From Ramazzottius varieornatus (lineage: Eukaryota > Tardigrada > Eutardigrada > Parachela > Ramazzottiidae): 64,000 bases of DNA. This document shows positions 34,286 through 46,190 of this stretch, piece after piece (position 1 is the first letter of the stretch; every line of letters starts with the position of its first letter). A program made the translations under genes and the position numbers. The DNA is taken from the NCBI GenBank assembly GCA_001949185.1, contig BDGG01000002.1, positions 8,665,990-8,729,989 of the forward strand, written 5' to 3'. The notes below the pieces were generated by a model, which did not search any database, was not told the DNA's origin, and saw only the letters and a program-made list of their open reading frames with translations.

Positions 34286-36648
34286 ATGGCAACATATGTG
34301 CGAGAAGTGAAGCAGACGACCACGTCCAGATCAGGCCTTCCGCAAAGCCACCTTGCTTCCACCCGACACATCTTCGAAGACACTGCTCAGCGTCAGACCA
34401 GCCTCTCTCCCAGCTCCAGCTACACCAATGGACCACCCATCACCTACCACCGTATTTCTGTTGATCCATATGATCGTGACTGGGAACCCGCCATTTACGA
34501 GTAAGTTGTCTTGCTTAGTTCAAACGTCGGTATGTAGGTAACAGCAGACATGATTGCTTGCACAGGTATGAGCGATTCAACCCGGAAGAAGATGCCAAGG
34601 CTCTGCGAAAAGCCATGAAAGGAGCTGGTCAGTCGATATTTTTTATATAAGCCCACGCGGCCACGCGCGTGTTTGGATGCAGATTGAATATTAGCTTACA
34701 AGAGGATTACGCCAAGGGTATATCCCGATCATCGAACCGATCCAAGAGAAAGATGGAGGAGAGAGTCTTGCCCATAGTTTAAGCTATTAGACTAGTCTAA
34801 ATAGGAATTTTGGAAGATCCTGCTGGGAGCGCGACTTTCAGCTCCAAGTTGCTGCAGTGACGTAAGCTCTTTGATTGATAATTTTGATTCCCTGCGAACT
34901 CTTCGACAAGGATAATTTTGATTCCCTGCGAACGCTGTTTCGACAAGTTGAGACCAGATGGCGCGTCATCCTGCGCGCACAACGTGCTGTGGTGAATCGT
35001 TCCGTGGCTGGCTGTCGAAACAGCTGATCGGGTGAATAGTTCGCAGCCAATCAGAATTATCAATCAAAGAGCTTCGCGTCACTGCAGCAGCTTGGAGTTG
35101 GTAGTCGCGCATCCCTCAGAATCTTCAATGATTCATTAATATACTGGGACTAGTTTGATAACTCAAACTGTGCGCAAGACTCTCCTCTTTCTCTCTGTCG
35201 GGTCGGTTCGACCATCAGGATATGCCCCTTGGCGTTATCTCCTTGTTAGCAGACCGGCGATCTTTTCTTACCTTGTGAGTGCAGGTACCGATGAGAAGGC
35301 CATCATCAATATTCTGGCCAAACGCTCTAACCGCCAACGGCAACAAATAGCCAAAGCCTACCGTGCCACGCAAGACCGGGTATATATGCCTTCCTTCCTC
35401 TCACCAATTTTCAGTGCCACTTGATACTGGATGACACTTTCCGGCCTTTACAGGACCTCGTCAAAGACCTAAAGTCAGAGTTGAGTGGTACTCTGGAAGA
35501 TGTACGTAAAAATGACACTTTCTTCTGGAGAATCATACTCACTCTGATTTGTCAGCAAGGCAAGCAAACAAGAATTACATCCTTGCTGCAGGTGATTTTG
35601 GGCTTGATGCAGCCACCGGAAGTGTACGATGCCCACACTATCCATAAAGCCGTTGCGGTAACCTTTGTTCGACCTCTTCATTTTGGACTTGTCGAAGGGG
35701 AAAAAAGGTTCATAAGGGGCCCTTGCCGTGTTTCAGGGCGTGGGCACCGACGAACAGACCCTGATCGAAGTGCTGGGTTCGCGAACAGCCGAAGAGCTCA
35801 GCTGGATCAAGCAAGCTTATCTGAGCGAATTCAAGACTGACTTGAGCAAAGATATTGCCGGCGACACCTCTGGCTTCTTCCGCAAACTTTTGTTGGCCAA
35901 GATCGATAGCGTAAGTAACGCTTCCCCCGATCATGTCCAGAAAAGGGCATGCATGACGTGCTTTTGCCATAGAGCGAAAGGATGGCCGCGGACCCGAATC
36001 GCGGAGAGATTTACCCAAAGCAAGCCTACCACGAGGCACAGGCTTTGTGGGAAAATGGGCCCAAGAAATGGCAGAACAACGAAGCCTTTTTCATTCCCAT
36101 CTTTACCGAACGCAGCGAAGAGCACTTGAGACAACTCTTCCAGGACTACAAGGCCATCGGTCGGATCGACATTGAGAAGGATATTGAAAAGGAGCTGAGC
36201 GGCGATGTGCGAGCCCTTCTGCTGGCCTTTGGTACGTCGCAAAATCGGCCACCGACGCTTTTTTCAATAGTAAATTCCACCAGTCTATTTCAGTGCGTGT
36301 TTGCCGTAATCGCCCTGCGTATTTCGCGGAGCGTCTCAAGAATAATCTAAACTCCAAGACGGCCACCAGAGTCATCGTTTCTCGAGCTGAGAAGGACCTC
36401 AACTCCATCAAACAGGTACGACCACCATCGTTACTCGTTGTGACATGCCAAATCTGCTGTCTTTTGCTTTCAGGAGTATCAAAGAATGTACGGGAAACCT
36501 TTGGAACTCGACATCTCGGTAACTCAAGAGTATCTTCCCTCAAATGTCTTGTTCCCTTTCCATGACTCTCACTGCCTTGCAGGAGCACTTTTCCGGCGAT
36601 GCCAAACGTGTCCTACTCGCCATTCTGGCCTCCAGAAACGCCCCTTAA
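34286..36648 (+). CDS. ANX: Annexin 2, 10 exons, 383 aa
   Basis: Exons 34286-34500, 34566-34627, 35285-35379, 35454-35501, 35592-35657, 35737-35910, 35973-36231, 36294-36415, 36474-36518 and 36583-36648 total 1152 nt with consistent phases. A Ser/Thr-rich leader of about 75 residues precedes ALRKAMKGAGTDEKAI (repeat 1) and AVAGVGTDEQTLIEV (repeat 2). Repeat 3 reads GPKKWQNNEAFF instead of KKWGTDE, and repeat 4 reads LNSKTATRVIVSRAE, lacking the GAGT loop and about four residues. So two of four type II calcium loops are degraded while helices are kept ([35 protein letters not shown]). It is a tandem paralogue of annexin 1. A MITE sits in the intron 34628-35284. Confidence 0.9.
34829..35110. 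mobile_element. MITE with about 70-bp TIRs inside an annexin 2 intron
   Basis: The left arm 34829-34899 starts GCGCGACT and includes GCTGCAGTGACG and AGCTCTTTGATTGATAATT; the reversed right arm 35039-35110 carries the same blocks. The interior has a tandem duplication of a 34-nt unit (34877-34910 and 34911-34947). Related sequence (CAATCAAAGAGCC, CGTCACTGCAGCAG) occurs near 60871-60905. Confidence 0.8.
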
Positions 36649-37009
36649 CCTCTTTACAAGTCGACTCAAACTCTACTCGAATCCTTCGAACTTTGTTTTT
36701 TCGTCGTAATCACTCTTGAAAAACCAAGGAAAAGGCATTTGACAAAGCCGCCAAAAAAACATTGAAAACTCTCCTGTCCATCCACATTTCATTACATTGT
36801 AGCCATCGTCAACTCGAAAGTGAAGAGTGACGGCGAAATTACAAAACAAACTTGCTCTAGGTTCAGGTTAAAAAATCTCACAGGAAACTTCGAATGCAAA
36901 GACGAAACATAAATAGCCTCTGAGCGTTACATCAAATGAAAAGAAGACGTCTTTCGTGAAAAGCAAGCATTAGCTACGAAAAAGGTAGCCCCCACCAGAG
37001 GGATTGTCA

Positions 37010-39863
37010 TCAGCGCACCGGGGGAGCAGGAGCGGTCGGTCGTGTCGTTGCACTGCGCGTCTTGGCAGACGGGTATGTCTTGGTCAAACCTGAGAAAGGC
37101 ATCGGCGGCGGAAGCTCACTGATGGGGTGAAAGCTAAACTTGGCTTCGAACTCTACAAGGACAGCAAGCAAGCTATGGATAACGAACAAAGTACCTTCGC
37201 AAGTTCGACCAACTAGCCCGAAACGAGTGTGACGCACGTTTCCAGCTTTTCTGGCTTCAACGTGCGCCACTGGGGTGAACGATCTTGTCCAGCTTGATTC
37301 TTTCCCAAATGGCGCAAGTCTGCCGTACCACAGGCTGGAAAGGTGCGTCGCGTGGACAAGATTGCTGCACAATCTTATGCCAGCAGATGATGGCCACTAG
37401 GGAATTCCCCTTACAGACCTTGTCAGCCGTCTGGTCTTACCTTGCGCCAGCGTCATTTTGGGTTGCTGTCGTGGTGGTTGGGGCGCAGGAAAATTCTTCT
37501 GTAGGGGGACCTGTCGAAGCGTGTGGTCCATCTGTTGTTGGAGCAACACGTTCTGCAGGCTGTCGTGTCTCTTTGGCGGTCCGGGACGTTGAGCGGAAGC
37601 AGGCGAGCCGGGTAGCGAATGGACGGAGGTGCTGTGGGGAAGTGTGGCAGGTGGCGGCGGTGGAGGAGCAGCAGCGCCAGCGGCTCGGTGAGGCGCGTGA
37701 TGGACGGTCGGTGCCCGCATGGCTTGCTGCTTTGTATGCACACCGACGGCGACTGTCACGGGTTGCGAAGGAGAGGCGGCATGGCTGGGGGGAAGGCTAG
37801 CGGGTGGCGGTGGCGGTGGCGGTGGCGGAGGAGGTGGTGGCTGTGTAGCGGGTCGCGTCTCATTGCTCTTGCGGAAGGAGGGAGGACGACCGGGGACGGG
37901 TGGTGGCGTCGGCGGACTGCCGTTGAGCCTGCCGCTAAACAAAGCCGTGGAATACACATCAAGTTGCAGAGATGAGGGCAGTTGGCGCAGTCAAGTTACC
38001 TGTTGGTGATTTCGGCCGGTAAGGAGGGTCGCTGATGCTTGACGGGTCGTGGCATGGTCTGGCTGATGTTCCGGCTGGGAGGCGGGTTGCTGGGCAGCGG
38101 TGGCGGCGGATGTTTGGGCTTTTGCGGCGGCGCCGTGTGCATTTTAGGTGCGATGGACGGTCTGTCCGTCGTGCTCTGGATGCGGACGGTGGCCGAGCCG
38201 CTGCTAATGTGCTGGAAGGGGCCGTTGGGGGCAAAGGCGGCCGGCTTGGGTGTCAGCAGGGGCTTGTCGGCCTCGATGGAGCGACGCTGCAGCTGCAGGT
38301 TGGCCGGCTTGGGCGGTGGCGCCACCGGCTTGATGGAAGTAGTGGAGGCGGAATGGGACAGCGGGGCAGTGGGCGCCGCCGCGGGAGGAGAAAGCTTGGG
38401 CTGCGAAGGCACGACGGCGGTAGGAGGACTGCCTCGCCCAAGGGCCGTGCTGTTGCTGCTCATGCCACAAGGAGCCTCGTCGCTGGGGCTTCCTGTCAAA
38501 AGGATACATCAGAGGTTAGTCATCAGGTCGCCTTCACTGATTAATGAAGTGTGCGTCACTGTACAATGACATGAGTCTAGATGACCAAAGAGATCCAGGG
38601 CTGAAATCATGGATATGACTCTCACGAAAACAAATGCCCTGATACTCCGAAGATAGTTTCATGGTAGAGTCAAGGCCCACTTTTCATGTACAGAGAAGAA
38701 TAAAACGGTTACTAGAAAAATTGCAAAGTCTGGAAAAAAAGCTGAAGGTTCCTGAAAGTTACGTATCGCCAAGTTGCTGTTTACTGAGGGTGGTACTTTT
38801 ATTGGCGTGATGTCGACCGTTATATTTAAGGAGAAAACAGCCGATGGCACCTTTTTCCACTTGACGTAAGCCAGTGCGTTTTAAGGTGGGCATGCCATTG
38901 GCAAAAAGTCCACCGAGTGCCGCTTGTGGTGACATGGAGGAAGACTGTGTGGCGCCGCCATTTTCCGGACGAGGACGATTGGGTCCGCTGCCGGACGACA
39001 GTGATGCATCAGATGATGAGGCAGATGGGCCAGCAGCACCTAAAAAGCCAGAGAATGGCGGTAAAGCATGTCAACAAACAAGCACGTCAAGTGTAACAAG
39101 CAAGGCATAACATAACCAGCTTCTGACAAATTCGACGGACGCACCTCGACGCCGTTAAATATCTCAACCGTAACGCATCACTTTTAATGCTCTGTTATGC
39201 TACAAAATACGTGTCCGCAATGACGATCACCTTATGCGGAAAAAGCTTGCGTCAAAAAGTTTCCGACAAGAAAAAGAGAGCGCACACGATGAAACATTAT
39301 CCGTGAACGGTTCTCTCAATCAAGCACTCAATCAAGTCGCGCAACACGATTACAGGGGTCACGTGGTACGGCAAATTATGAGGTGATCCACGTGGCCAGA
39401 AGTCAATCAAGTTTAGCTAATCAACTGGATGAAAGTTTGAAGTTTTCCATTGCTTAGTATTTGTTTACACTGGTATCACGCGCACACACAATGCGCCCAG
39501 TGAACAAACACTCTTTTTCACTCCAAAAACCGATAAGCCGTAAGCTAAATATGGAGCAGTTGTTGGGTAGGGCGAAGGAGAAACCAGGAACCTGGCAGGC
39601 TTGGAAAATAGGCTGACCTAAGCAGCAGGAAAAGAGTGAGGTGATCAATTGATCAAGGCGCATCACGTACCTGCAACCAAAGGCGAACTGCGATCTCGAA
39701 TTTCGCTCCGGTCGACCTTCTTGAGCCTGGCACCTTTCCGGATATCTCCGAGGACGGCTGAACGATCAACGGTAGCAGGAGGTGGCTTAGCTGCTTGAGA
39801 GGTGAAAGCAGGCGCAGGTGGTGGTCCAGGTCCGGGAGGTGGACGCGGCGGCGGAGGAGGCAT
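37010..39863 (-). CDS. WIPF: WASP-interacting protein / verprolin (WIPF family), 5 exons, 503 aa
   Basis: WIP binds WASP and actin and controls actin assembly. Exons 39863-39671, 39039-38851, 38492-38000, 37934-37441 and 37152-37010 total 1512 nt in phase. The start MPPPPPRPPPGPGPPP is followed by a WH2 actin-binding segment (VLGDIRKGARLKKV, DRSSP), as in the family. Exon 2 has GGLFANG and MPTLKRTG, matching the family GGLF.GGMPKLR block. Exons 3 and 4 are proline-rich with profilin/SH3-type runs, including a stretch of 12 or more prolines near 37800-37840. The C-terminus holds the WASP-binding motif FSFHPISELPPPMPF and TKTYPS. Strong GC skew here creates long false frames on the plus strand. 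The exon 2 donor (AAAAG before GTGCCA) was chosen because it restores GSPSDE; a second donor at 38865 also keeps phase. Confidence 0.9.
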
Positions 39864-41105
39864 CCTTCTGCCGTCTAGCTTCCCCTTCTAACCAACAACT
39901 TGACAGCTCACATTGCCGGATCTATCGATGTATCGTTGATGTATCTAAACCACAAAACGGTAGGTAGTAAGTAGATGATGACAAGAACGATGAAGTTAAT
40001 TTTATGCGTCAAGGTGATACGTACAATCTTTGACGAATGCTTGTCCGCAATCAGATGAGCTTACTCACTACAACATCGGAGATCGAGAACGATGGTTCAC
40101 TTGAAGCTTCTGGGACAACATGGAATAGGCTTTCAAATTCAGCACTCAACAAGTCGCAAACTGTCGCTGAATCGCTGTTGCGGATTCTAACGAGATCATT
40201 CTAAGTTCCAACAACGAGACCTGTTTGCGTTCACGTTTGCGCGTGATATCGCTTCTGCGCACCCTGCGTGACGCATGGACTGATAAATAGCAGACGATAT
40301 GGCAAGCCGTCCGGTCACTAACTCAACTGGCTGTTTCGTGTTGAATGCGTGAATCTCATACACTGTCCGGCCATCTGTCCAGTTTCACCGAATCGGGATA
40401 TCTGATCAGCAGTTTTTGGTGCGACACATGTTCTCATCGGTATGCTTCGAACACGGAGGATTAGCACCGGACACAACTCCAGCCCGGCACGTCGCCAGCT
40501 TTTTGTTGTTTGGTCTCCGAAATTCACTATATACGAGGTAAACGACATAATTTGGCATAGTGGTTTTTCACTCACAATTCGGGCAAATATTTTCTCAGCT
40601 CCTGTTGCCTGTAATCCACCGCTTCTTGTTTCATAAAGTAGATTGATCCCTCTGTTCGAGGTCTTAGTAGATATAAGAACGACAAAGCGTTGTAGATCAG
40701 AGGAATTCGTCCTGGAAGAGAGATGGGTCGGTCCAATGTTGAAAAGCCTAAAGTTGTATCAACAGACGTACGATGAGAGATGAATCAAGCGTTGTCGATC
40801 ATGTTCGAACTTTTCGCATTGCCCGAATTATGATGCGACAATCGATATGCCCGAATCATGTCGTTCACTTCGTACATATGTATATGTAGTTAGTAACTCG
40901 GTAGTCGTAGGACCGACGTAGGTGCGCTTGCGATTACTTACTTTTTGCTGCTCGTCGAGCGTAGTCTAGATGGTTTTTTTCTGTCATTCCTTTCAGAGCT
41001 TCGAACGAAGGGTGAATAAGCTGACAACGATGCTTCAGGAAGGACGAGAACGGAGGTGAAGCTTGAGCGCAACAGGTTGCCGGAAGCGAGCTGCCCGACG
41101 GAAAC
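39864..41105. other. Intergenic between divergent genes; contains dispersed repeat 40515-40870
   Basis: No coding frame recognised. Divergent promoters for the verprolin gene (minus) and the TMEM121-like gene (plus) should lie here. Confidence 0.5.
40515..40850 (+). repeat. Dispersed repeat copy (second copy 63703-64000)
   Basis: Long collinear similarity with the right end of the window: GTAAACGACATAATT, GGCATAGTGGTTTT, GAACGACAAAGCGTTGT, GAGAGATGAATCAAGCGTTG and CGATCAT.TTC.AACTTTTCGC. About 300 bp are shared and the second copy continues past the window edge. No frame or TIR seen. Confidence 0.85.
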
Positions 41106-42477
41106 ATGCCTTCTCTAGACAAACGAGTCAACTCCACGCTCTGGTCGTCGTTTTTCCAAGTGTCCAACACCGATCGCGCCATGCCGCCATGGCCCCACTG
41201 GCCACTGGTTTACCACTGTCTTACTCTGGTTATCGTTGCTCTGCAAGCGGCTTGTTTGGATTACTACCTGGTCTCATTCAACTATGATCCCAAACACGAA
41301 TCAGCCTCATACTGGTGGATCACATGGATTGTCGCCGACGTCCTAGTTTTGGCTCTCATGATTGCAACCTTCTTTCTTTCTAGAAAATATCTTCATCCGT
41401 TTGAGAAGAGAGACAGAAACGCCGAGCGACGAAATGGCGAAGCGACAAAATGCAGGCGATCGCGGCGAGGACATCTGGGAATACTGCCGCATGCATGGAT
41501 AGTATGGCTTTTATACGCACTCGTGCTCGTCGGAAAAATCATCAGCATCTTCCAGACATTTGGGTCGGGCTTGGTGGAGAAGGATGTCTTTGGGATCAAC
41601 TTACTGGAATTTACATTGGGAGGTATACACAGCGCCTACGTATCTTTAGCCGGCTGATCTTTCCGTAGAAAAATGCCACAATCCAGCTGCTAGCTACTGT
41701 GACATGACGTGACAGATCTGAGATAATTCTTGCCCGCTTTTTCTCAGAATATGTTGCAGCAGCTGCCAATGTGTTTTTGTATTTTGCATTTGTATCAGGT
41801 AACGGCTTTTGATTTGAATAGGGACAGCTGCCGTATTCATGTTGATATTATCCACAAGGCCCAAGGAGCTGGCTACAGCGGCACAGCGTCATTACCTTCG
41901 CTGGATGCAACATTTCGTGCTGCTGGAGATCATCGATTGTGCCGAGTTCTTGACCTTGCTCTTTACCGAAGTGGAACTGGGCACCGAAGTCACCCCTCTG
42001 CCAGAAGCCATGCGTCGGGCCATCCTGGCCTTTGCCTCCATCAATATTCTGGCGCCTACCCTTGCCTTGTACCGCCTCAGTGCGCGTCACAACCGCAGGC
42101 CGGAGAAGACCATCTGGCGCAATTTCTATCTGGCGCAAACGGTGGTGGGCACCATCTTTGGCAACCTCCCCTATTTCGTCATTCGAGTCATACTTTGGCA
42201 TGATCATGAGTTCGTCACGGGTCTTTTCGCCATGAAAAACTTGATCATGATTGTGACGGACGGTCGCGAGTTGAGCGCCTACGTGCGCGACCTCCGCAAA
42301 GGCCGCCACACGGAAGACTACAGTGAAAGCGGCAGTTCCGATGAAGAGGAGGAAGATGACATGACAGCTCCCAAGAAAGAGATCAATACCAACGAAGAGG
42401 GAAGAGAAACTCGTTCGCTAAAGTCGCCGCCGGACTTGAGAACAGAGGACGAAATCACGGTTATTCAAAATCTCTAA
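41106..42477 (+). CDS. TMEM121: TMEM121-like multi-pass membrane protein, 2 exons, 390 aa
   Basis: Exons 41106-41622 and 41822-42477 (517 and 656 nt) join in phase across a 199-bp intron. Hydrophobic segments include LVYHCLTLVIVALQAACLDYYL, YWWITWIVADVLVLALMIATFF, AWIVWLLYALVLVGKIISIF, and in exon 2 TAAVFMLILS, FASINILAPTLALYRLSA and VVGTIFGNLPYFVIRVIL. LEIIDCAEFL and FAMKNLIMI with the following EL..YVRDLRKG fit the conserved TMEM121 segments (DLLD and VGKNVV..YRRQVRD in vertebrates). The C-terminal 60 residues are acidic and charged (SDEEEEDD). The family's role is poorly known; I infer a membrane protein only. Assignment rests on layout and these motifs. Confidence 0.75.
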
Positions 42478-43003
42478 CCAGCCCTAAAGTAAATTGCTCC
42501 ATGACATTCCAGTCAGGTTTCCCCTCACTCTATCCTGAGTATTCCTCACAGAATCTTGATCTGCACTATAAATGTCAGCTTGTCTTGCCAGTCGCAGGTG
42601 TCGAGATCTTGTTAAATGTTCAAGTACAGTTTTCGTTGCTAGAATGGGGCCCATCGGGGTAGTTCTTCGCCCAAGCCCCAGGGTGGCGCGCAGTTTTGCG
42701 AAGTTGGTGAAGGATTGCATCGTATACCTGCCCGTCTCATTGCAACCTACGCCGTGTAATCTGCCGTTCGGGGGCATCTGTGGGACTGCGCATGAATATA
42801 TGCAGATAACGATGAATTCAGGGCAGAATCCAGCTTTTTCAGTCGAGTCGAGATGTACAGATAACAGCGCAGATGGTAAACCTTTTCTACACCACATGAC
42901 CAGCATGTGAATTTGGAGATGTCTTAAGCATTCTTAACGAAACACAGTCTTAACAACGTGAGAGAAAGCCGCAGTAGGTACAGTATGTTAGCCTGTGGGT
43001 ATG
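42478..43003. other. Convergent intergenic region
   Basis: Both strands have open frames over 42484-42910 (110-140 codons), but they overlap each other and show no domain. Confidence 0.4.
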
Positions 43004-44008
43004 TTAGATGTAATTGGAGACGGTGTCGACCACTTTCTTGAAATATGGCACTAGTTCCGGGCAGTTCATGATGGGCTCATCGCATTCACCAGTCAGAAGA
43101 CCGACGTTGACCGCTCGTGTCATACCTTCGGTGGCGCCCTTGTTGTCAAGCGTAGACGAGATTGACCTGAATAAGAAATGAGAAACTTATTATGTCCGTC
43201 ATCGCCAGCCTAAATTTGCACAATGTAATATCGCTATACTGTCCAAAAGATATATTTGAGGAAGGATAGTCACCTGAGGAGATCCTTGAAGACAAAACCG
43301 TTAGCTTCTTGGTCGCCGAAACTGGAGGACAGATGGCACATGGCATATCGGCGGCACTCGGGAGTCTGAATCAAGCCATACAGCTCGCTACCACGGTCCA
43401 GCAGACCATATCCGACACTGGTGATCTTGTCGAAGAGCGGCATATTCTCATCTTCGAACGACCGGAACAAGCTGTTACTAGTAAAGGTGGTAGAGAAGGG
43501 CGAGGCTTGGCTGGGGACCATGTAGTTGAACATGTACAGGAAGAAGACTCCGAAAACCATGAAACCCATGAACATGACGAAGAACGCTACGAAGGTAGCG
43601 TACTACGAAGCGAACACGACATGTTGTGATTGGGCAGAGGAATTCGATATTTACGTTGATGGTTGGAGTCAAAGACAGTAACATCGCCCTTACCTGAAGA
43701 ATGGCGAACAATGTGGTAAAAAAGTCTGTGGTGAGGGAAAACTGGGTGGCATTACTGATGGAGGCATTAAAAGGTCCCTGGCTGACGAAACCACCGAGGA
43801 ACAATTGCAACAGTGCAGGGAAGAAGCTGTTGAAGCCACCGGCAAAGTTTACGGTGGAATTATTGACGAAAGTGGTATTGGTTTGTCGTTCTCTCCTGAC
43901 CAACAAGGCTTCTGAATCATCGAAAAAACTCCGCTGGCTTTGGTCCGCCAATATGATACCTCGTGTTATGGCGTTGAGGAGGCAGATGGCGATCATAAGG
44001 CGCCGCAT
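43004..44008 (-). CDS. Secretory-pathway membrane protein of unknown function, 3 exons, 268 aa
   Basis: Exons 44008-43694, 43602-43274 and 43166-43004 (315, 329 and 163 nt) match in phase. It starts with a signal peptide (MRRLMIAICLLNAITRGIILA), then a basic RRERQ site, N-glycosylation sequons (NTT, NNST, NAS, NAT) and a central hydrophobic segment joined across intron 1 (YATFVAFFVMFMGFMVFGVFF). The C-terminal third has paired cysteines in ELYGLIQTPECRRYAMCHLSS and GECDEPIMNCPEL, a layout seen in several uncharacterised arthropod membrane proteins. I do not recognise the exact family. Confidence 0.75.
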
Positions 44009-45150
44009 GATGGAGGGGATGAAGGGGGACAGGATAAGGTCCTCAAGGCTGGAGGACGTTCAACTAGTCGCACCACGAGGCCAGCGGAAAAGACAGCCGA
44101 ACTGATAAACCAACTGACCAAGTGCAGCGCTGGTTGTCAACAAGAGACGAGGAAGAAGAAAATGAAGATGGCCAAGCTGAGTGCTCAATAGCTTCACTAT
44201 AACTTCGGCTCTTGTGGGTCGCGCTTCGCTGCGTGGAGAGAAACGAGTCTCCGGGCCGTGTGCCGCATCACGGAAATGCGAAGAACAAAGAAATATTCGT
44301 TTTTCTATCGCCACTGGCCAACTGTTAGCCTTCCGTGCCACGCTCGAGCGGCGAAAGACGGCCATCACTTTGATATCTCTTGCACATCCTTGTTGCAAGC
44401 GCAGCGCAGCGCAGATTCATGCCGAAAAACTGACATCACTTCCAATAGCCATGCCATTGCTCTCTCGCTCACTTCTCCCCAATAATGATGTGTCCGATAA
44501 CCGTCGACTACCTACTGTATCAAGCAGACCCGTAGCTGAAGGGGAACTCGCGAGATTTAAGGTGCTATGTCATAGTTTACCGTCATTTTTACTTGCATCG
44601 TTACCTCATCAGACTACGGATATTCAACTGGCAAACTACTCATCACAAAAAAAGCGAAAAACGAACATCAGCTTGTGACTAGATAATGGGTTCATTGACT
44701 TTTGTGGTCCGATTGCACCTCTCGTCGGAATTTTTAAAATGCTCTCGTCCGGAAACTGAAAGAGCTATATTACACCTCGGCCCATTTCTGGTCGTCCGAC
44801 ATGATCTAGGCAGAAATCACCAATTCCGGAACTCCGATGAGAAATCATGTCGGAAGCCTGACATTAAATTTTATACGGCTCGTCGGAATTTGTGTCGTGT
44901 CAGACGAGAGCGAATACCCGGCAGGAGACTCGGTTGATTGGTGCATTAAGAAAATTGACTGGAGAACCATCAAACGCCGCCTCATTCTCGTTATGCAACC
45001 AGATTTACCCTCGAAATTATATTGTAGTTTAATAGAAATTCGAATTCAATAGCAAAATTTGAAAGCCAAGAATCTTTCATAACTGATTCCGAAATATATA
45101 CATTACATCTCGTTGTAATGGCATGAAATTTGACAGACAGAAATGAGTTC
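44009..45150. other. Intergenic, no recognised gene
   Basis: Upstream of two divergent transcription units. Frames at 44181-44678 and 44686-45052 show no domain, although 44940-45040 could hold an additional 5' exon of the next gene (IKKIDWRTIKRRL). Confidence 0.4.
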
Positions 45151-45876
45151 AGAAATTCATCCGTCATGAAATTGAAATTGATCCTTCTGAAATGGATGCC
45201 ATCCGGAAAATGGCATCAGACTTCCGACGAAAGGTGTAATTGAACCATTAGCTCAGTATGTCCATCGAGGTTTTCTGCAGGTGCACTATCCTCAGATCAA
45301 TCTGACTCGTTTTCAAACAAAATTATCCTTCGCCGCGACCGAATACGGAGCAACAGTGGCTCATGTTGACCGAAAGGATTTTGCTTTGGAGCGGGTCAGT
45401 CCAGATCTTATCGTGCTTAAAGTGAGATTATACTAAGCAGAAGCACCAAGTCTGGTGCAAGATGCTAACTCTCGTGAAGAAAATGACCTCAAGGCATTTA
45501 AGCTGATCATCTTTTTGTTTCGAACTCAACAGAATTATGACAACGTTGATACGTACGCCTACTTCACAAAAGTTCTGGACGTAACTGAATTTCGTATGCT
45601 GGTATTATTTCTCTCCTCTTGCACGCCGTGAAACGGTTTAATTTACTAATGGTTCAACACGCCTCCCAGGTGGTGCATGCATGGTTCTTCGATCGTTACC
45701 ATGCTAGAAAATATCTCCGATCTGAAGAGCTCCATTCCGGCCACATCAGCGTTCGCGAAGAAGGCAGCTTATATGTTGTAGCTTCCGGCGCAGCACCACT
45801 TCGACACGCTCCTGCCTACACGGTTTCTAATCCAGCTGCCACAGGTGCCCGAAACGTGTCATCCGTTGATACCTAG
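45150..45876 (+). CDS. 3' exons of an unrecognised multi-exon gene
   Basis: Four exons join in phase 0: one ending at 45233 (EIDPSEMDAIRKMASDFRRK), 45281-45421 (VHYPQINLTRFQTKLSFAAT through VSPDLIVLK), 45533-45580 (NYDNVDTYAYFTKVLD) and 45670-45876 (VVHAWFFDRYHARKYL, then a Gly/Ala/Pro-rich tail to the stop). Each junction has a GT-AG pair (GTGTAA, GTGAGA, GTAACT donors). The 5' end was not found, so the start given is only where the first visible exon becomes convincing. No family recognised; there is no membrane segment in the visible part. Confidence 0.55.
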
Positions 45877-46063
45877 CTGCCGATAATGTACAATACAGTC
45901 CGCTCGCTCGAACTGTGTACTATGTACGAAAATTTTTCGGTTTCAGTTCAAGGCCTGCCAAACATTCATCACAGTGTACCAAGCTGACGGCCAAAATTAC
46001 ATACCAGTGACACAAGCATCACACCGTGCTTTGTCTGGTGCGATCAACTAATCAAGTCTAATT

Positions 46064-46190
46064 AATCGGCTGTGTCGGCTGTGTTGGCCGTGTCGAGCGT
46101 GGTCTCCAGCTGTATCAAGGTGGCTGCGGTGGCCAGTTTCCTCTTTCGCACCAGTCCTCGAGATTTCTCCTCATAGTTCAGTGCGTTCTT
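46064..46190 (-). CDS. Possible last exon of an unknown minus-strand gene
   Basis: A minus-strand frame reading VHDRAEDLHKNALNYEEKSR, then GLVRKRKLATAATLIQLETT and a stop. The composition is helical and charged, like a coiled coil, and an AG precedes it. Matching upstream exons between 46200 and 46460 could not be fixed. Confidence 0.35.

Noticed and set aside
37285-38569. Several long plus-strand frames (170-180 codons, Gly/Arg/Trp-rich) opposite the verprolin gene
   Set aside because: They are antisense shadows of proline-rich coding sequence; the minus-strand exons join in phase and carry WH2 and WASP-binding motifs.
41848-42309. 153-codon minus-strand frame under the TMEM121-like gene
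   Set aside because: Antisense shadow; the plus strand is a clear multi-pass membrane protein with in-phase exons.
42484-42910. Overlapping 112- and 140-codon frames on both strands
   Set aside because: No domain, no splice context, and both strands open in the same place, which suggests composition rather than coding.
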